DNA from: Brevibacillus_F sp035644815
Lineage (GTDB): Bacteria > Bacillota > Bacilli > Brevibacillales > Brevibacillaceae
Length of the DNA: 28,104 nucleotides
Reading direction: 5' to 3'
Assembly (NCBI GenBank): GCA_035644815.1
Contig: DASQNU010000150.1
Coordinates: 1 to 28,104, forward strand
Both the position numbers and the translations under genes were made by a program. Below, in pieces: positions 7,050 to 14,973 of the stretch. The notes under the pieces are model-generated. The model was not told the DNA's origin. It did no database searches and was given only the letters and a program-made list of their open reading frames with translations. The stretch's first letter is position 1, and each line of letters opens with the position of its first letter.

Positions 7050-9716
7050 TTACTTGGCATCATACCAGGTTCGTCCGTAGTTCACGTCTACTTGTAAAGG
7101 CACATCCAGTGCGAGTGCCTGTTCCATCACTTCTGGCACGAGCTGCTGCATTTCTGTTAGCTCCGCTTCTGGCACTTCAAAGACAAGCTCATCGTGTACT
7201 TGCAAAAGCATGCGGCTTTGCAGCTTGCGCTCGGCCAGCACCTGCTGCATGCGGATCATGGCGAGCTTGATAATATCTGCTGCCGTTCCTTGAATCGGTG
7301 TATTCATGGCGGTGCGCTCGGCAAAGGAGCGAAGGTTAAAGTTGCTGCTGCGAATATCCGGCAAATACCGTCGGCGATACAGAAGGGTAGTGACAAAACC
7401 ATCCTGCTTCGCCTGTTGAACAATCTCTTCCATGTATCGTTTCACACCGGAAAAGACGGCGAAGTAGCGATCGATAAAATCTGCAGCCTCTTTGCGCGTG
7501 ATATTCAGGTTTTGCGAGAGTCCGTAATCGCTGATGCCATAGACGATCCCGAAGTTGACTGCCTTCGCCTGGCGACGCATCAAGGATGTTACCTGATCTT
7601 CCGGTACGCCAAACACATCCATCGCGGTACGGGTATGGATGTCCATTCCTTTTTGGAAGGCATCCATCAGGTTTGCGTCTTGAGAAATATGCGCCAGCAC
7701 ACGCAGCTCGATCTGGGAATAGTCTGCCGCCAGCATATACCAGCCAGACTCCGACGGGATAAATGCTTCCCTGATCTTGCGGCCTTCCTCCAGACGGATC
7801 GGGATATTTTGCAGATTCGGCTCCGTGCTGCTCAGACGTCCTGTAGCCGTAGTAGCCTGATTAAACAGCGTATGGATCTTGCCTGTTTTCGTATTGATCT
7901 CGTTCAACAATCCTTCAATATAGGTGGAACGCAGCTTGCCTAGCTGGCGGTAGTGCAGGATCGTGTCGATAATCGGGTGATAAGGCGCCAGCTTTTCCAG
8001 TACATCGGCACTGGTGGAAGGGCCCGTTTTCGTCTTTTTCAATACCGGCAGATCCAGCTTTTCGTACAAGATCTCTCCCAATTGCTTGGGGGAATTGATA
8101 TTAAAAGAGGTGCCTGCGAGATGGTAGATCTGCTCCGTATATTCCTCCAGCTTTTGATCCAGCTCCTGCCCCATCTTTTCCAGGTGGGAGCCATCCACTT
8201 TTACGCCGGTATGCTCCATTTGTGCAAGGACGAGACTGAGCGGCTCCTCCAGGTTGGACAGCAGCTCATCCAATTGATGATCAGCAATCTCTTTTTTTAC
8301 GACAGCCGTGCTTTCCCAGATCGCTGCTGCCTTACGTGCGACATGCTCGCCGATGATCTCTGTATCTGGCAGACTTCGTTTTGCTCCTTTGCCATAGATC
8401 TCCTCATCTGCGGCCACCTTGGTCGTGGCGTACTGAGCCGCCACGTCGGCCAAGGTCGGATTGCTCTCGGATGCGTTTAATAGATAAGATGCCAGATACA
8501 AGTCAAAACGGATACCCGTGAGCGTCAGATCGTGCCACGCAAGACCAACTGTATCCCTTTTGCCGTCATATACGTATTTCTCCTTGGAGGAGTCAGCGAG
8601 CCATGCGATAAACTCTGGCCATTTCGCTGCTACATCTGCTGATATGTACATGGAGGTGCCTTCCGCAGCCAGTCCGAAGCCCAGCAAAGGAGAGCGGTGG
8701 TAGTTATCGCCATCCAGCTCAATAGCCATGCTCATAGGAGATACCAATTTCTCCGTGAAACGCTCCAGCGTTTCCAACTGGACAACCTCATAGGCAAAAG
8801 AACGGGACGAACCGCTATCCTCGTTTGTCCCTGCTTCGTAGCCAGCTCCTTGATCAGCTTTGGCCACTTTCGGGATCAAGGACTTGAATTCCATACGCTT
8901 GAAAAACTCTGTCAGCGTCCCCGCATCATAGCCATGGTAGGGTACGCTTTCTAAGTCAATGGCGATAGGCGCATCGCGCATGATCGTGGCAAGCTGCTTG
9001 CTTAGCTTGGCTTGTTCCACATTGTTGCGCAGATTTTCTTGCAGCTTTTTCCCGGAGACTTTGTCAATATTATTGAGCACTTCTTCCACAGAGCCATATT
9101 CATGAAGGAGTTTCAGCGCTGTCTTTTCGCCTACCCCTGGAACACCCGGAATATTATCCGACGTATCCCCCATCAGGCCTTTCAGGTCGATAATCTGCAA
9201 TGGCGTTAAGCCATACTTTTCTTGAATTTCGGCATTCGTATACAGCTCGATTTCGCTGACCCCTTTTCGCGTCAACGCGACGGAGACATTGTCTGAAACC
9301 AGCTGCAGCATATCTTTATCACCGGTAATCACCGTTGTTTTATAGCCATTTTGGTCCGCCTTGAGCGTCAGTGTACCGATGATATCATCCGCTTCATACC
9401 CCTCAATTTCATAGCGGGTTATCGAGAACGCATCCAGCAGCTCCCGCATCAGTGGAAATTGTTCGGATAGCTCGGGTGGCGTTTTCGCGCGACCGGCCTT
9501 GTACTCCGTGAATTCACTATGGCGGAATACGACTTTTCCTGCGTCAAAAGCGACCAGCAAATGGGTCGGTTTCATTTCTTCCAACACTTTCAACAGCATG
9601 GTGGTAAAGCCAAGCACGGCATTGGTATGCAGACCGCTCGACGTTGACAACAGCGGCAATGCATAAAAAGCACGGTTGGCAATACTGTTTCCATCTATAA
9701 CAACAAAATGACGCAT
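7050..9716 (-). CDS. polA: DNA polymerase I
   Basis: An 888-residue family A polymerase. Residues 1-290 are the 5'-3' exonuclease (YEADDIIGTL, VTGDKDML, GVPGVGEKTA). Residues about 310-480 are a 3'-5' exonuclease-like domain. The polymerase domain has motif A DYSQIELR (Asp665), the O-helix RRQAKAVNFGIVYG (Phe722) and motif C VHDELVFE (Asp842). It repairs gaps and removes RNA primers. In the exonuclease-like domain the ExoI acidic pair survives in altered order (IELD) and KRD keeps an Asp, but the ExoIII YxxxD reads HVARK, so proofreading is probably lost as in Geobacillus Pol I. The ATG has GAGGGGGCGG upstream. It heads the operon with mutM, coaE and the transglycosylase. Confidence 0.97.
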   Translation of the reverse strand: MRHFVVIDGNSIANRAFYALPLLSTSSGLHTNAVLGFTTMLLKVLEEMKPTHLLVAFDAGKVVFRHSEFTEYKAGRAKTPPELSEQFPLMRELLDAFSITRYEIEGYEADDIIGTLTLKADQNGYKTTVITGDKDMLQLVSDNVSVALTRKGVSEIELYTNAEIQEKYGLTPLQIIDLKGLMGDTSDNIPGVPGVGEKTALKLLHEYGSVEEVLNNIDKVSGKKLQENLRNNVEQAKLSKQLATIMRDAPIAIDLESVPYHGYDAGTLTEFFKRMEFKSLIPKVAKADQGAGYEAGTNEDSGSSRSFAYEVVQLETLERFTEKLVSPMSMAIELDGDNYHRSPLLGFGLAAEGTSMYISADVAAKWPEFIAWLADSSKEKYVYDGKRDTVGLAWHDLTLTGIRFDLYLASYLLNASESNPTLADVAAQYATTKVAADEEIYGKGAKRSLPDTEIIGEHVARKAAAIWESTAVVKKEIADHQLDELLSNLEEPLSLVLAQMEHTGVKVDGSHLEKMGQELDQKLEEYTEQIYHLAGTSFNINSPKQLGEILYEKLDLPVLKKTKTGPSTSADVLEKLAPYHPIIDTILHYRQLGKLRSTYIEGLLNEINTKTGKIHTLFNQATTATGRLSSTEPNLQNIPIRLEEGRKIREAFIPSESGWYMLAADYSQIELRVLAHISQDANLMDAFQKGMDIHTRTAMDVFGVPEDQVTSLMRRQAKAVNFGIVYGISDYGLSQNLNITRKEAADFIDRYFAVFSGVKRYMEEIVQQAKQDGFVTTLLYRRRYLPDIRSSNFNLRSFAERTAMNTPIQGTAADIIKLAMIRMQQVLAERKLQSRMLLQVHDELVFEVPEAELTEMQQLVPEVMEQALALDVPLQVDVNYGRTWYDAK

Positions 9717-9899
9717 TCAATTCCGCCCCCTCTTTGACTCGGTAAGCGAAAGAAAGTCGTTACCGTGTTTTTGAATATCCTTCCAAACTACCTTTCATCT
9801 TACCATAGGCTTGAATGGACTGGCAAAGTGAACCCGCAACTAAATAGCCCATCAGATACACGTGTATACTTTTACATAGAGCCTTACCGATGAGCACGT
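9717..9899 (-). promoter_or_regulatory. polA upstream region with candidate promoter
   Basis: On the minus strand TTGCCA (9823-9828), an 18-base spacer and TAAGAT (9799-9804) with a TG one base upstream (extended -10) form the best promoter candidate. The leader then holds a hairpin CGGTAA/TTACCG (9740-9765). Further up at 9856-9867 is a perfect 12-bp palindrome, ATACACGTGTAT, of unknown use. No gene is seen here. Confidence 0.4.
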
Positions 9900-9931
9900 A
9901 AAAAAAGCTGTCGAGTCATATACTCGGCAGC
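9900..9931 (-). terminator. Terminator of hflK-hflC
   Basis: On the minus strand GCTGCCGAGT, a 5-base loop and ACTCGACAGC pair over 10 bases with one wobble, then at least seven Ts. It begins 17 bases after the hflC stop and separates hflKC from the polA operon. Confidence 0.9.
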
Positions 9932-9948
9932 CTGAGATATGTTCAGAT

Positions 9949-10881
9949 TTATCTTGCTCCTTGCAAATACTTTGCGTAAGGTGAATTGATGGGCATGACG
10001 ATGACCGGCTGTCCCTGCAGCGTTGTCTTGTAGGATTCCAGCGTGCGATACAGACTGTAGAAGGCTGGGTCTTGCGAGTAAACGGCGTTATATATGCGCG
10101 CTGCTTCCGCTTCCCCTTGGGCTTGAACCTGCTTCGCTTTTGCGTCGGCCACTGAGAGCATCTCCGTTACGCTCCGGTCCGTTGCTGCTTTGATCTTGGT
10201 TGCTTCTGCTTCCCCTATCGACAGATACTCCTGCGCTTTGCTGTGCCGTTCCGAGATCATCCGGTTGTACACGGAATTTTCATTTTGGGCCGGCAGATCA
10301 GTCCGTTTCACCCGTACTTCGATGATTTCGATTCCGAATCGATCCCGCTGCAAGACTTCGTTCACTTTGTTGGTCACCAGCTGGTTAAAGTCGCCGCGTG
10401 CCGATTTTTTTTCATTAATGATTGCCGAATAATCCAAAGAGCCCAGCTCATTGCGCAAAGTGGACGAGACAGACTCGCTCATCCGTTTCTCCACATTGGA
10501 AATCGTGCGGGCATTCTGAATCATTTCGGTCGGATTGACGATTCGCCACACTACGTAATTGTCGACGATGATTTTTTTCTTGTCTTTCGTATTCACCTCG
10601 GTTGGTTGCGTATCAAACAGCAGCTGATGCTTCGGCAATGTCGTGACAGATTGAAGGAATGGGATTTTATACGTTAATCCCGGCTCGTTGACGACTCGAG
10701 TCACCTCACCAAACTGTCGGATGACCCGATATTCATTTTCTTTGACAATGAAAAGATTGGAGATGATGGTGCTGCTGATGACGATGAGCAAAAGCAGAAA
10801 CAAACCGATGCGAATATACGGTACGAAGCTTTCCGGACCTGTTTTTTTACTACCGAGCTCCACTACATTTCCTTCCTTCAT
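9949..10881 (-). CDS. hflC: HflC, SPFH/prohibitin-family modulator of FtsH
   Basis: A 310-residue protein with one N-terminal membrane segment (about residues 24-46) and an SPFH domain starting at VKENEYRVIRQFGEV, followed by VDNYVVWRIVNP and the HflC-typical GIEIIEVRVKRTDLP. The C-terminal third is a long charged helix rich in Glu and Ala (SIGEAEATKIKAATD, QAQGEAEAARIY). HflC with HflK forms a large membrane cage around the FtsH protease in Gram-negative bacteria; here it probably acts on the outer face of the membrane. The ATG overlaps the hflK stop as ATGA, so the two are translationally coupled. Many Bacilli, including B. subtilis, lack this pair, so its function in this organism is an inference. 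Confidence 0.9.
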   Translation of the reverse strand: MKEGNVVELGSKKTGPESFVPYIRIGLFLLLLIVISSTIISNLFIVKENEYRVIRQFGEVTRVVNEPGLTYKIPFLQSVTTLPKHQLLFDTQPTEVNTKDKKKIIVDNYVVWRIVNPTEMIQNARTISNVEKRMSESVSSTLRNELGSLDYSAIINEKKSARGDFNQLVTNKVNEVLQRDRFGIEIIEVRVKRTDLPAQNENSVYNRMISERHSKAQEYLSIGEAEATKIKAATDRSVTEMLSVADAKAKQVQAQGEAEAARIYNAVYSQDPAFYSLYRTLESYKTTLQGQPVIVMPINSPYAKYLQGAR

Positions 10882-11831
10882 CGCTGCTCCTCTCCTTTCT
10901 TCGCTGCTTGGTTCGGTTGAAGCGGCTGGATGGGCAAATACTTCACGGTGCTGCCATTATCGTCCATGATATAAATCTGGGCTCCCGGCATGATCTGTTC
11001 CATCGTCTCTAGGATCAGCCGTTCCTGTGTAATCTGCGGACTCACTTTATAGGATTGATAGAGGGCATTGAAGTTGGCCGTGTCCCCCTTTGCTGTCTCA
11101 ATCCGCGAAGTCTTCACCCCTTCAGCCCGACTCAGCTTTGCTTCCGCTTCCCCTTTGGCCTCATTGAGTTTTTGATTTTCGTATTTGCGTGCCTCATTGA
11201 TTTTCGTATTCATCTGCTCACGGGCATCAGTTACCTCCGTAAACGCTTTTCTTACGTTGTCATTGGGCAAGTCCACGTTTTGCAGCTTCACATCCACGAT
11301 CTCAATTCCGATTTCGTAGCTGTTGATCAGGGTCGTCAGCTGTTCCCGGACTCTTTGCTCGATTTCCGCTTTTCCATCCGTCAGGGCACTGTCTATCGTA
11401 CTGTTACCGATAACACCCCGTAGTGCCGCAGAGGTCGCATTGTACAGCATGGTTTGCGGATCTTCTGCATTAAACAAGTAATCGGCCATATGCCCGATGC
11501 GCCACTGCACAACCAGTCCTGCCAATAAAATATTCTCATCACCGGTCAGCATCTTTGCTTCTTCCATTTTGACTACCTGCTGTCCGTCTGCTTCACCATA
11601 ACCAAACATAAGACTGTAGGTTTCTCGGGAAAACACTTCGACCGATTGGATCGGCCACGGTGCTTTAAAATGAAGACCAGGGTCTTTTATCTCCTCGGTT
11701 ACTTCACCGAGTGTCAGGACCAAGGCTTGCTCCGATTGATCAACGGTATACCAGCTCGTTACCGCTACAAGCACAAGAAAAAGAAGGATAATGATGCCTG
11801 CTGTTGCTTGATAGATTTGCTTTAATGTCAT
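10878..11831 (-). CDS. hflK: HflK, SPFH/prohibitin-family partner of HflC
   Basis: A 317-residue protein with a membrane segment at about residues 10-30 (GIIILLFLVLVAVTSWY), then the SPFH domain (VDQSEQALVLTLGEVTE, PGLHFKAPWPIQSVEVF), the HflK-typical GIEIVDVKLQNVDLP and a coiled, Glu/Ala-rich region (NEARKYENQKLNEAKGEA). It lacks the glycine-rich cytoplasmic N-terminus found in the E. coli protein. The open frame extends back to 11891, but the ATG at 11831 has AAGGAGG 8 bases ahead and is preferred. It is the first gene of the pair. A large hairpin (11851-11885) lies just upstream of the ribosome site. Confidence 0.9.
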   Translation of the reverse strand: MTLKQIYQATAGIIILLFLVLVAVTSWYTVDQSEQALVLTLGEVTEEIKDPGLHFKAPWPIQSVEVFSRETYSLMFGYGEADGQQVVKMEEAKMLTGDENILLAGLVVQWRIGHMADYLFNAEDPQTMLYNATSAALRGVIGNSTIDSALTDGKAEIEQRVREQLTTLINSYEIGIEIVDVKLQNVDLPNDNVRKAFTEVTDAREQMNTKINEARKYENQKLNEAKGEAEAKLSRAEGVKTSRIETAKGDTANFNALYQSYKVSPQITQERLILETMEQIMPGAQIYIMDDNGSTVKYLPIQPLQPNQAAKKGEEQR

Positions 11832-11850
11832 CCAGTGAGCCTCCTTTTTG

Positions 11851-11885
11851 CCATTTCCTGCTAATACGTTTATTGCTGGAAATGG
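11851..11885 (-). promoter_or_regulatory. Hairpin just upstream of the hflK ribosome site
   Basis: CCATTTCC (11851-11858) and GGAAATGG (11878-11885) pair perfectly, and GC and AATA/TATT extend the stem inward. The element ends 7 bases above the AAGGAGG of hflK on the minus strand. It has no U-tract. It may be a leader structure or an operator shared with the divergent transporter gene. Confidence 0.45.
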
Positions 11886-11905
11886 TTGCAACTTTGCAAA
11901 AGGAA

Positions 11906-11934
11906 TTGTTTCATACTGTCAATCCATGTACAAT
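11906..11934 (+). promoter_or_regulatory. Candidate promoter for the second EamA transporter
   Basis: TTGTTT (11906-11911), a 17-base spacer and TACAAT (11929-11934), 53 bases before the ATG. The -10 matches five of six positions; the -35 is weaker. Confidence 0.45.
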
Positions 11935-11987
11935 GAGCCTGTCAGTTCTTTCATTTTTCTGACGATTACATGAAAAGGGGATTCACT

Positions 11988-12920
11988 ATGAATCGACCAA
12001 GTTTTCCTCCGTATCTCGCTTTGTTGATTGGGGTTATCGCCATCTCGACTTCCGCTATCTTTGTAAAATTGTCTTCGGCCCCTGCCCCGATCATCGCGAC
12101 ATACCGGTTGCTGTTTTCCGCATTGCTTACCTTGCCTCTCCTTTTCTGGACTCGCGGGGTTGGACAAGAGATTGTACGCATGACAAAAAGGCAGTGGCTT
12201 CTCGTCATCTGCTCAGGCGCGTTTCTGGCCAGCCATTTTCTGCTCTGGTTTGAATCTTTGCAGTACACCTCTGTGGCCAGTTCTACCGTACTGGTGACGC
12301 TTCAGCCATTATTTGCCTTCATCGGGGGATATTTTCTTTTCCAGGAGCGCTTGCGCCTGTTGGCTATCTCGGGCGGTATTCTCGCCATAGCGGGCAGCTT
12401 TATTATCGGATGGGGAGACTTTCAGGTAGGCGGGATGGCTCTATGGGGAGATATATTAGCCTTGTTGGGTGCCATGACCGTAACCGGCTATTTTCTGATC
12501 GGGCAATATGTGCGTCAGGCAATGTCCCTCACAGCGTATACATTGGTCGTCTATACGATCACGACGCTGTTTTTAGTAGGCTACGATCTGCTTCTCGGCT
12601 ACCCGCTTGTGGGCTATCCAGCTGCGGATTGGGGCTGGTTCTTCTGTCTTGCGCTGTTCCCTACTTTGCTTGGGCATTCTATTTTTAACTGGGCAATCAA
12701 ATGGCTAAGTGCCTCCACGATCTCCATGAGCATTCTTGGAGAACCGATTGGAACTGCCATTTTAGCATACTTCATTCTAGGCGAAGTATTGACCATTCCA
12801 CAGTGGATTGGCGGGGGAGTCATCTTGCTTGGTATCTTTCTGTTTATCCGCTTCAATCAACCAGTTAAAGGAGGGGAAGTAGATGAGCCAGCCCTCTCCA
12901 CCACGGAAAAGCCTGCGTGA
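11988..12920 (+). CDS. EamA-family (DMT superfamily) membrane transporter
   Basis: A 310-residue protein with ten predicted membrane segments in two EamA repeats: YLALLIGVIAISTSAIFVKLSSAP at the N-terminus, ASSTVLVTLQPLFAFIGGYFLF, and in the second repeat WLSASTISMSILGEPIGTAILAYFILGE. DMT exporters move small metabolites or drugs outward; the substrate is not recognisable. The ATG at 11988 has AAAAGGGGA about 6 bases ahead; an in-frame ATG at 11970 has no site. It differs in sequence from the EamA protein at 1737-2627, so the two are not a recent duplication. Its 3' end overlaps the start of a 46-aa gene. Confidence 0.87.
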   Translation: MNRPSFPPYLALLIGVIAISTSAIFVKLSSAPAPIIATYRLLFSALLTLPLLFWTRGVGQEIVRMTKRQWLLVICSGAFLASHFLLWFESLQYTSVASSTVLVTLQPLFAFIGGYFLFQERLRLLAISGGILAIAGSFIIGWGDFQVGGMALWGDILALLGAMTVTGYFLIGQYVRQAMSLTAYTLVVYTITTLFLVGYDLLLGYPLVGYPAADWGWFFCLALFPTLLGHSIFNWAIKWLSASTISMSILGEPIGTAILAYFILGEVLTIPQWIGGGVILLGIFLFIRFNQPVKGGEVDEPALSTTEKPA

Positions 12921-13023
12921 GTATATAAAAGGCTTGAGCATTTGGGGAAAAATCTTTTGGGTGATCCTGCTTGGCTACATTGTCGGTCGGATTGTTTATT
13001 GGATCAGCAAACTTTTGGATTAA
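12883..13023 (+). CDS. Small single-pass membrane protein (46 aa), unknown function
   Basis: Translation runs MSQPSPPRKSLREYIKGL... to a stop at 13021-13023. A basic N-terminal third (RKSLREYIK) precedes one hydrophobic segment, about residues 20-42 (IWGKIFWVILLGYIVGRIVYWI), then a short KLLD end. Basic residues before the membrane segment favour an inside N-terminus. The ribosome site AAAGGAGGGG lies 6 to 7 bases from the ATG and is among the strongest in the window, which is the main argument that it is real. It overlaps the last 38 bases of the transporter in another frame, so translation is probably coupled. I do not recognise the family. It may be an accessory subunit of the transporter or independent. 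Confidence 0.72.
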   Translation: MSQPSPPRKSLREYIKGLSIWGKIFWVILLGYIVGRIVYWISKLLD

Positions 13024-13350
13024 GGTTTGTGCAAACATTGTGGTGAGGGAAGGGAAGAACGGGCGGGCTGCGAAGTTGCCACACCCCGAGGGGGTGTAGA
13101 CTGTCCGGTTCCGCTTGCAAAAACGGTACGTCGCGCAAAAATTTCGAGGAAGCCATTTCAACCGATGGGGTTGCGCGACAGGCGTGTACCGCCTTTGCAA
13201 GCTCCACCTCAGCAGGTGTGTCAAAAAACTCCGCCCGTCCCGTTCTTCCCTTCCTCAATGTGGCGGTTGCTTGAAGACAGCTTCTGCAACGCTGGCTGGA
13301 TAGCATGTTTTGAAATATGCTCATCCCACCGCAGCCACGATCGCAATGCC
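13024..13350. other. Gene-free, densely folded intergenic region (candidate structured RNA or foldback element)
   Basis: This is the only gene-free stretch over 300 bases. Outer arms pair: ACATTG (13035-13040) with CAATGT (13256-13261), then 13046-13063 with 13239-13255 (one bulged G), then CGGG with CCCG (13064-13067 / 13234-13237). Inside, GCTTGCAAA pairs with TTTGCAAGC (13113-13121 / 13194-13202), GGTAC with GTACC, and TCGCGC with GCGCGA (13131-13136 / 13173-13178). Local hairpins are ACACCCC/GGGGTGT (13081-13097) and CACCT/AGGTG (13205-13218). To the right are GTTGC..GAAG/CTTC..GCAAC (13266-13290) and GGATAGCAT with ATGCT-C-ATCC (13298-13326). The region ends at a bidirectional terminator. 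The pairing is seen directly; strand, transcription and function are unknown. I do not match it to a known RNA family. Confidence 0.55.
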
Positions 13351-13396
13351 AAAAAAGCTCTTGCCTCGTACTTTCGTACGGGACAAGAGCTTTTTT
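13351..13396. terminator. Bidirectional terminator between the folded region and the MFS exporter gene
   Basis: A-run (13351-13356), GCTCTTG (13357-13363) pairing with CAAGAGC (13384-13390), an inner CGTAC/GTACG stem, then six Ts (13391-13396). It lies 9 bases after the exporter stop on the minus strand and also ends plus-strand transcripts from the small membrane-protein gene. Confidence 0.92.
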
Positions 13397-13404
13397 CATT
13401 GCGA

Positions 13405-14961
13405 TTATTTAGCAGCTGGTTCCGGCTTGCGTTTTTTCCGCAAGAAATAGATGAACGGAATCGACGCCAGAATCGGGATCGACGAGATCAGGAACGTATC
13501 CGCGATCGCACGCACTGCCGCTTCTTTTTGAATATATCCTGCAATTACCGTCAGAGCTCCTCCTTGTGCAGTAGCAGAGTCGACACCGCCCTGTGCATAG
13601 AGACCGCTCAGGCTGGTGATGGTCTGCTGAGCCACCGTAGAAGTAACGGTCACGCTTTCCGTAATCATCGACACATGCAACGATTGCTGCGACGTCATGA
13701 TCGCTGTCAGGATGGCAATGCCCAGCGAGCCCATGACCTGTCGAAACAAATTGGAGATCGAGGAGGCTTTCCCCACCATCTCTTTCGGGATAGCGTTCAT
13801 CCCGACTGTGGTGAGCGGCATCATGCAAAGGCCGATCCCAATCCCGCGTATCGTTAAGATCATATCCAGCCAGCGATTGGGTGTATCCACACCGAGTCGA
13901 TGCAGCTCATACGTCATCGTACCCATCAAGGTCAGACCAACCAAGCCGATCGGACCTACCCCAAACTTGTCAAACAGCTTTCCGCTGATCGGCATCATCA
14001 AGGCCATCGCGATCGACTGCGGCATCAGCAAAAGTCCTGTTTCTACCGGTGTCATCCCTTGGATATTCTGCAAGTATAACGGTGTCAGGAAGACCCCGCC
14101 GAACATCCCCATCATTACCAAGCCCGATGTAAACGTGCTGAGTGAGAAGACTGGATTTTTAAACAGACGAAAATCAATGAGCGGCTGCGCTTTTCCAAGC
14201 TCCACCCAGACCAACAGCACCAGAGAGAAGAAGCAGATAAAGAACAGACTGACGATGTAGAGGGAATCCCAGCCCTCCGATTGCCCCTTGGTGAGCGCTA
14301 AGAGCAACGTCCCAAATGCAATGACGGACAAGACAGCCCCTGGTACATCAAAAGGCAGATCCGGCTTTCTCGGTGTTTCCTTCAGCAGGAACCCACTGAT
14401 GATTGCTGCAAATACCCCAACTGGGACACAGATGAAAAAGAGAACCCGCCAGCTGAAATATTCAATGAGATATCCGCTGAGCGTCGGGCCGATCGCAGGG
14501 GCAACCATCGCAGCAATCCCCCAAAGCCCCAGAGCCATCCCGATCTGTTGGCGTGGCACGATCATATAAATCATCGCCATCCCGATCGGCATAATAAAGC
14601 CACCGCTGACCCCTTGGAAAATCCGAAAGGCAATCAGGCTCGAATCACTCCAGGCGAGGCCACAAAGCGCAGAGCAAGTGGTAAATACCCAAAGCGATAA
14701 GATAAACATCCTTTTATAGCCAAACTTTTCACCGAGCGAGCCACTCATCGGAATCACGACTGCAGATGCCAGCATGTAAGCCGTCAATACCCACTGGATA
14801 TCCTGTGTGGTGGAACCGAATACGTTAACGAGTTTCGGCAGCGCTACGTTGATCAAGCTGTTGTTCAGCACAGCAACAAACGTTCCGAGAATAATGGCAA
14901 GCAGGGTGACCCAAAAGCTGCCGTTTTCGCCCGTACGCTTTTCTTCTACTGCTTGCGACAC
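13405..14961 (-). CDS. DHA2-family MFS drug exporter (EmrB/YhcA-like, 14 TM)
   Basis: A 518-residue major facilitator protein of the 14-segment DHA2 class. It opens with a short cytoplasmic tail and a first membrane segment around 18-40, then LTAYMLASAVVIPMSGSLGEKFGYKRMF (motif A region) and the antiporter motif C region GPTLSGYLIEYFSWRVLFFICVPVG. EmrB-type pumps expel hydrophobic drugs by proton antiport. The C-terminus is basic (RKKRKPEPAAK). The start is a GTG at 14961, with AGGAGG 8 bases ahead. It follows the lipoprotein adaptor gene by 12 bases and is last in the marR operon. The order MarR, short EmrA-like protein, DHA2 pump resembles yhbI-yhbJ-yhcA of B. subtilis. Confidence 0.92.
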   Translation of the reverse strand: MSQAVEEKRTGENGSFWVTLLAIILGTFVAVLNNSLINVALPKLVNVFGSTTQDIQWVLTAYMLASAVVIPMSGSLGEKFGYKRMFILSLWVFTTCSALCGLAWSDSSLIAFRIFQGVSGGFIMPIGMAMIYMIVPRQQIGMALGLWGIAAMVAPAIGPTLSGYLIEYFSWRVLFFICVPVGVFAAIISGFLLKETPRKPDLPFDVPGAVLSVIAFGTLLLALTKGQSEGWDSLYIVSLFFICFFSLVLLVWVELGKAQPLIDFRLFKNPVFSLSTFTSGLVMMGMFGGVFLTPLYLQNIQGMTPVETGLLLMPQSIAMALMMPISGKLFDKFGVGPIGLVGLTLMGTMTYELHRLGVDTPNRWLDMILTIRGIGIGLCMMPLTTVGMNAIPKEMVGKASSISNLFRQVMGSLGIAILTAIMTSQQSLHVSMITESVTVTSTVAQQTITSLSGLYAQGGVDSATAQGGALTVIAGYIQKEAAVRAIADTFLISSIPILASIPFIYFLRKKRKPEPAAK

Positions 14962-14973
14962 GAATCTCGCCTC

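Noticed and set aside
7194..7943. A 249-residue open frame antisense to polA
   Set aside because: Shadow of the polA codon pattern; Cys/His/Gln-rich with no domain and no ribosome site.
1737..12920. The two EamA transporters as a recent duplication
   Set aside because: Their sequences differ throughout apart from family features, and they have different neighbours.
13025..13261. IS remnant at the long inverted repeat
   Set aside because: No transposase fragment and no flanking direct repeat. The left and right flanks do not match, so a mobile origin is possible but unsupported.
13004..13399. Open frames of 62 to 276 residues across the gene-free region on both strands
   Set aside because: They read through the terminator hairpin and the inverted repeats, lack ribosome sites and have no protein-like composition. 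They follow from few stop codons in GC-rich paired sequence.
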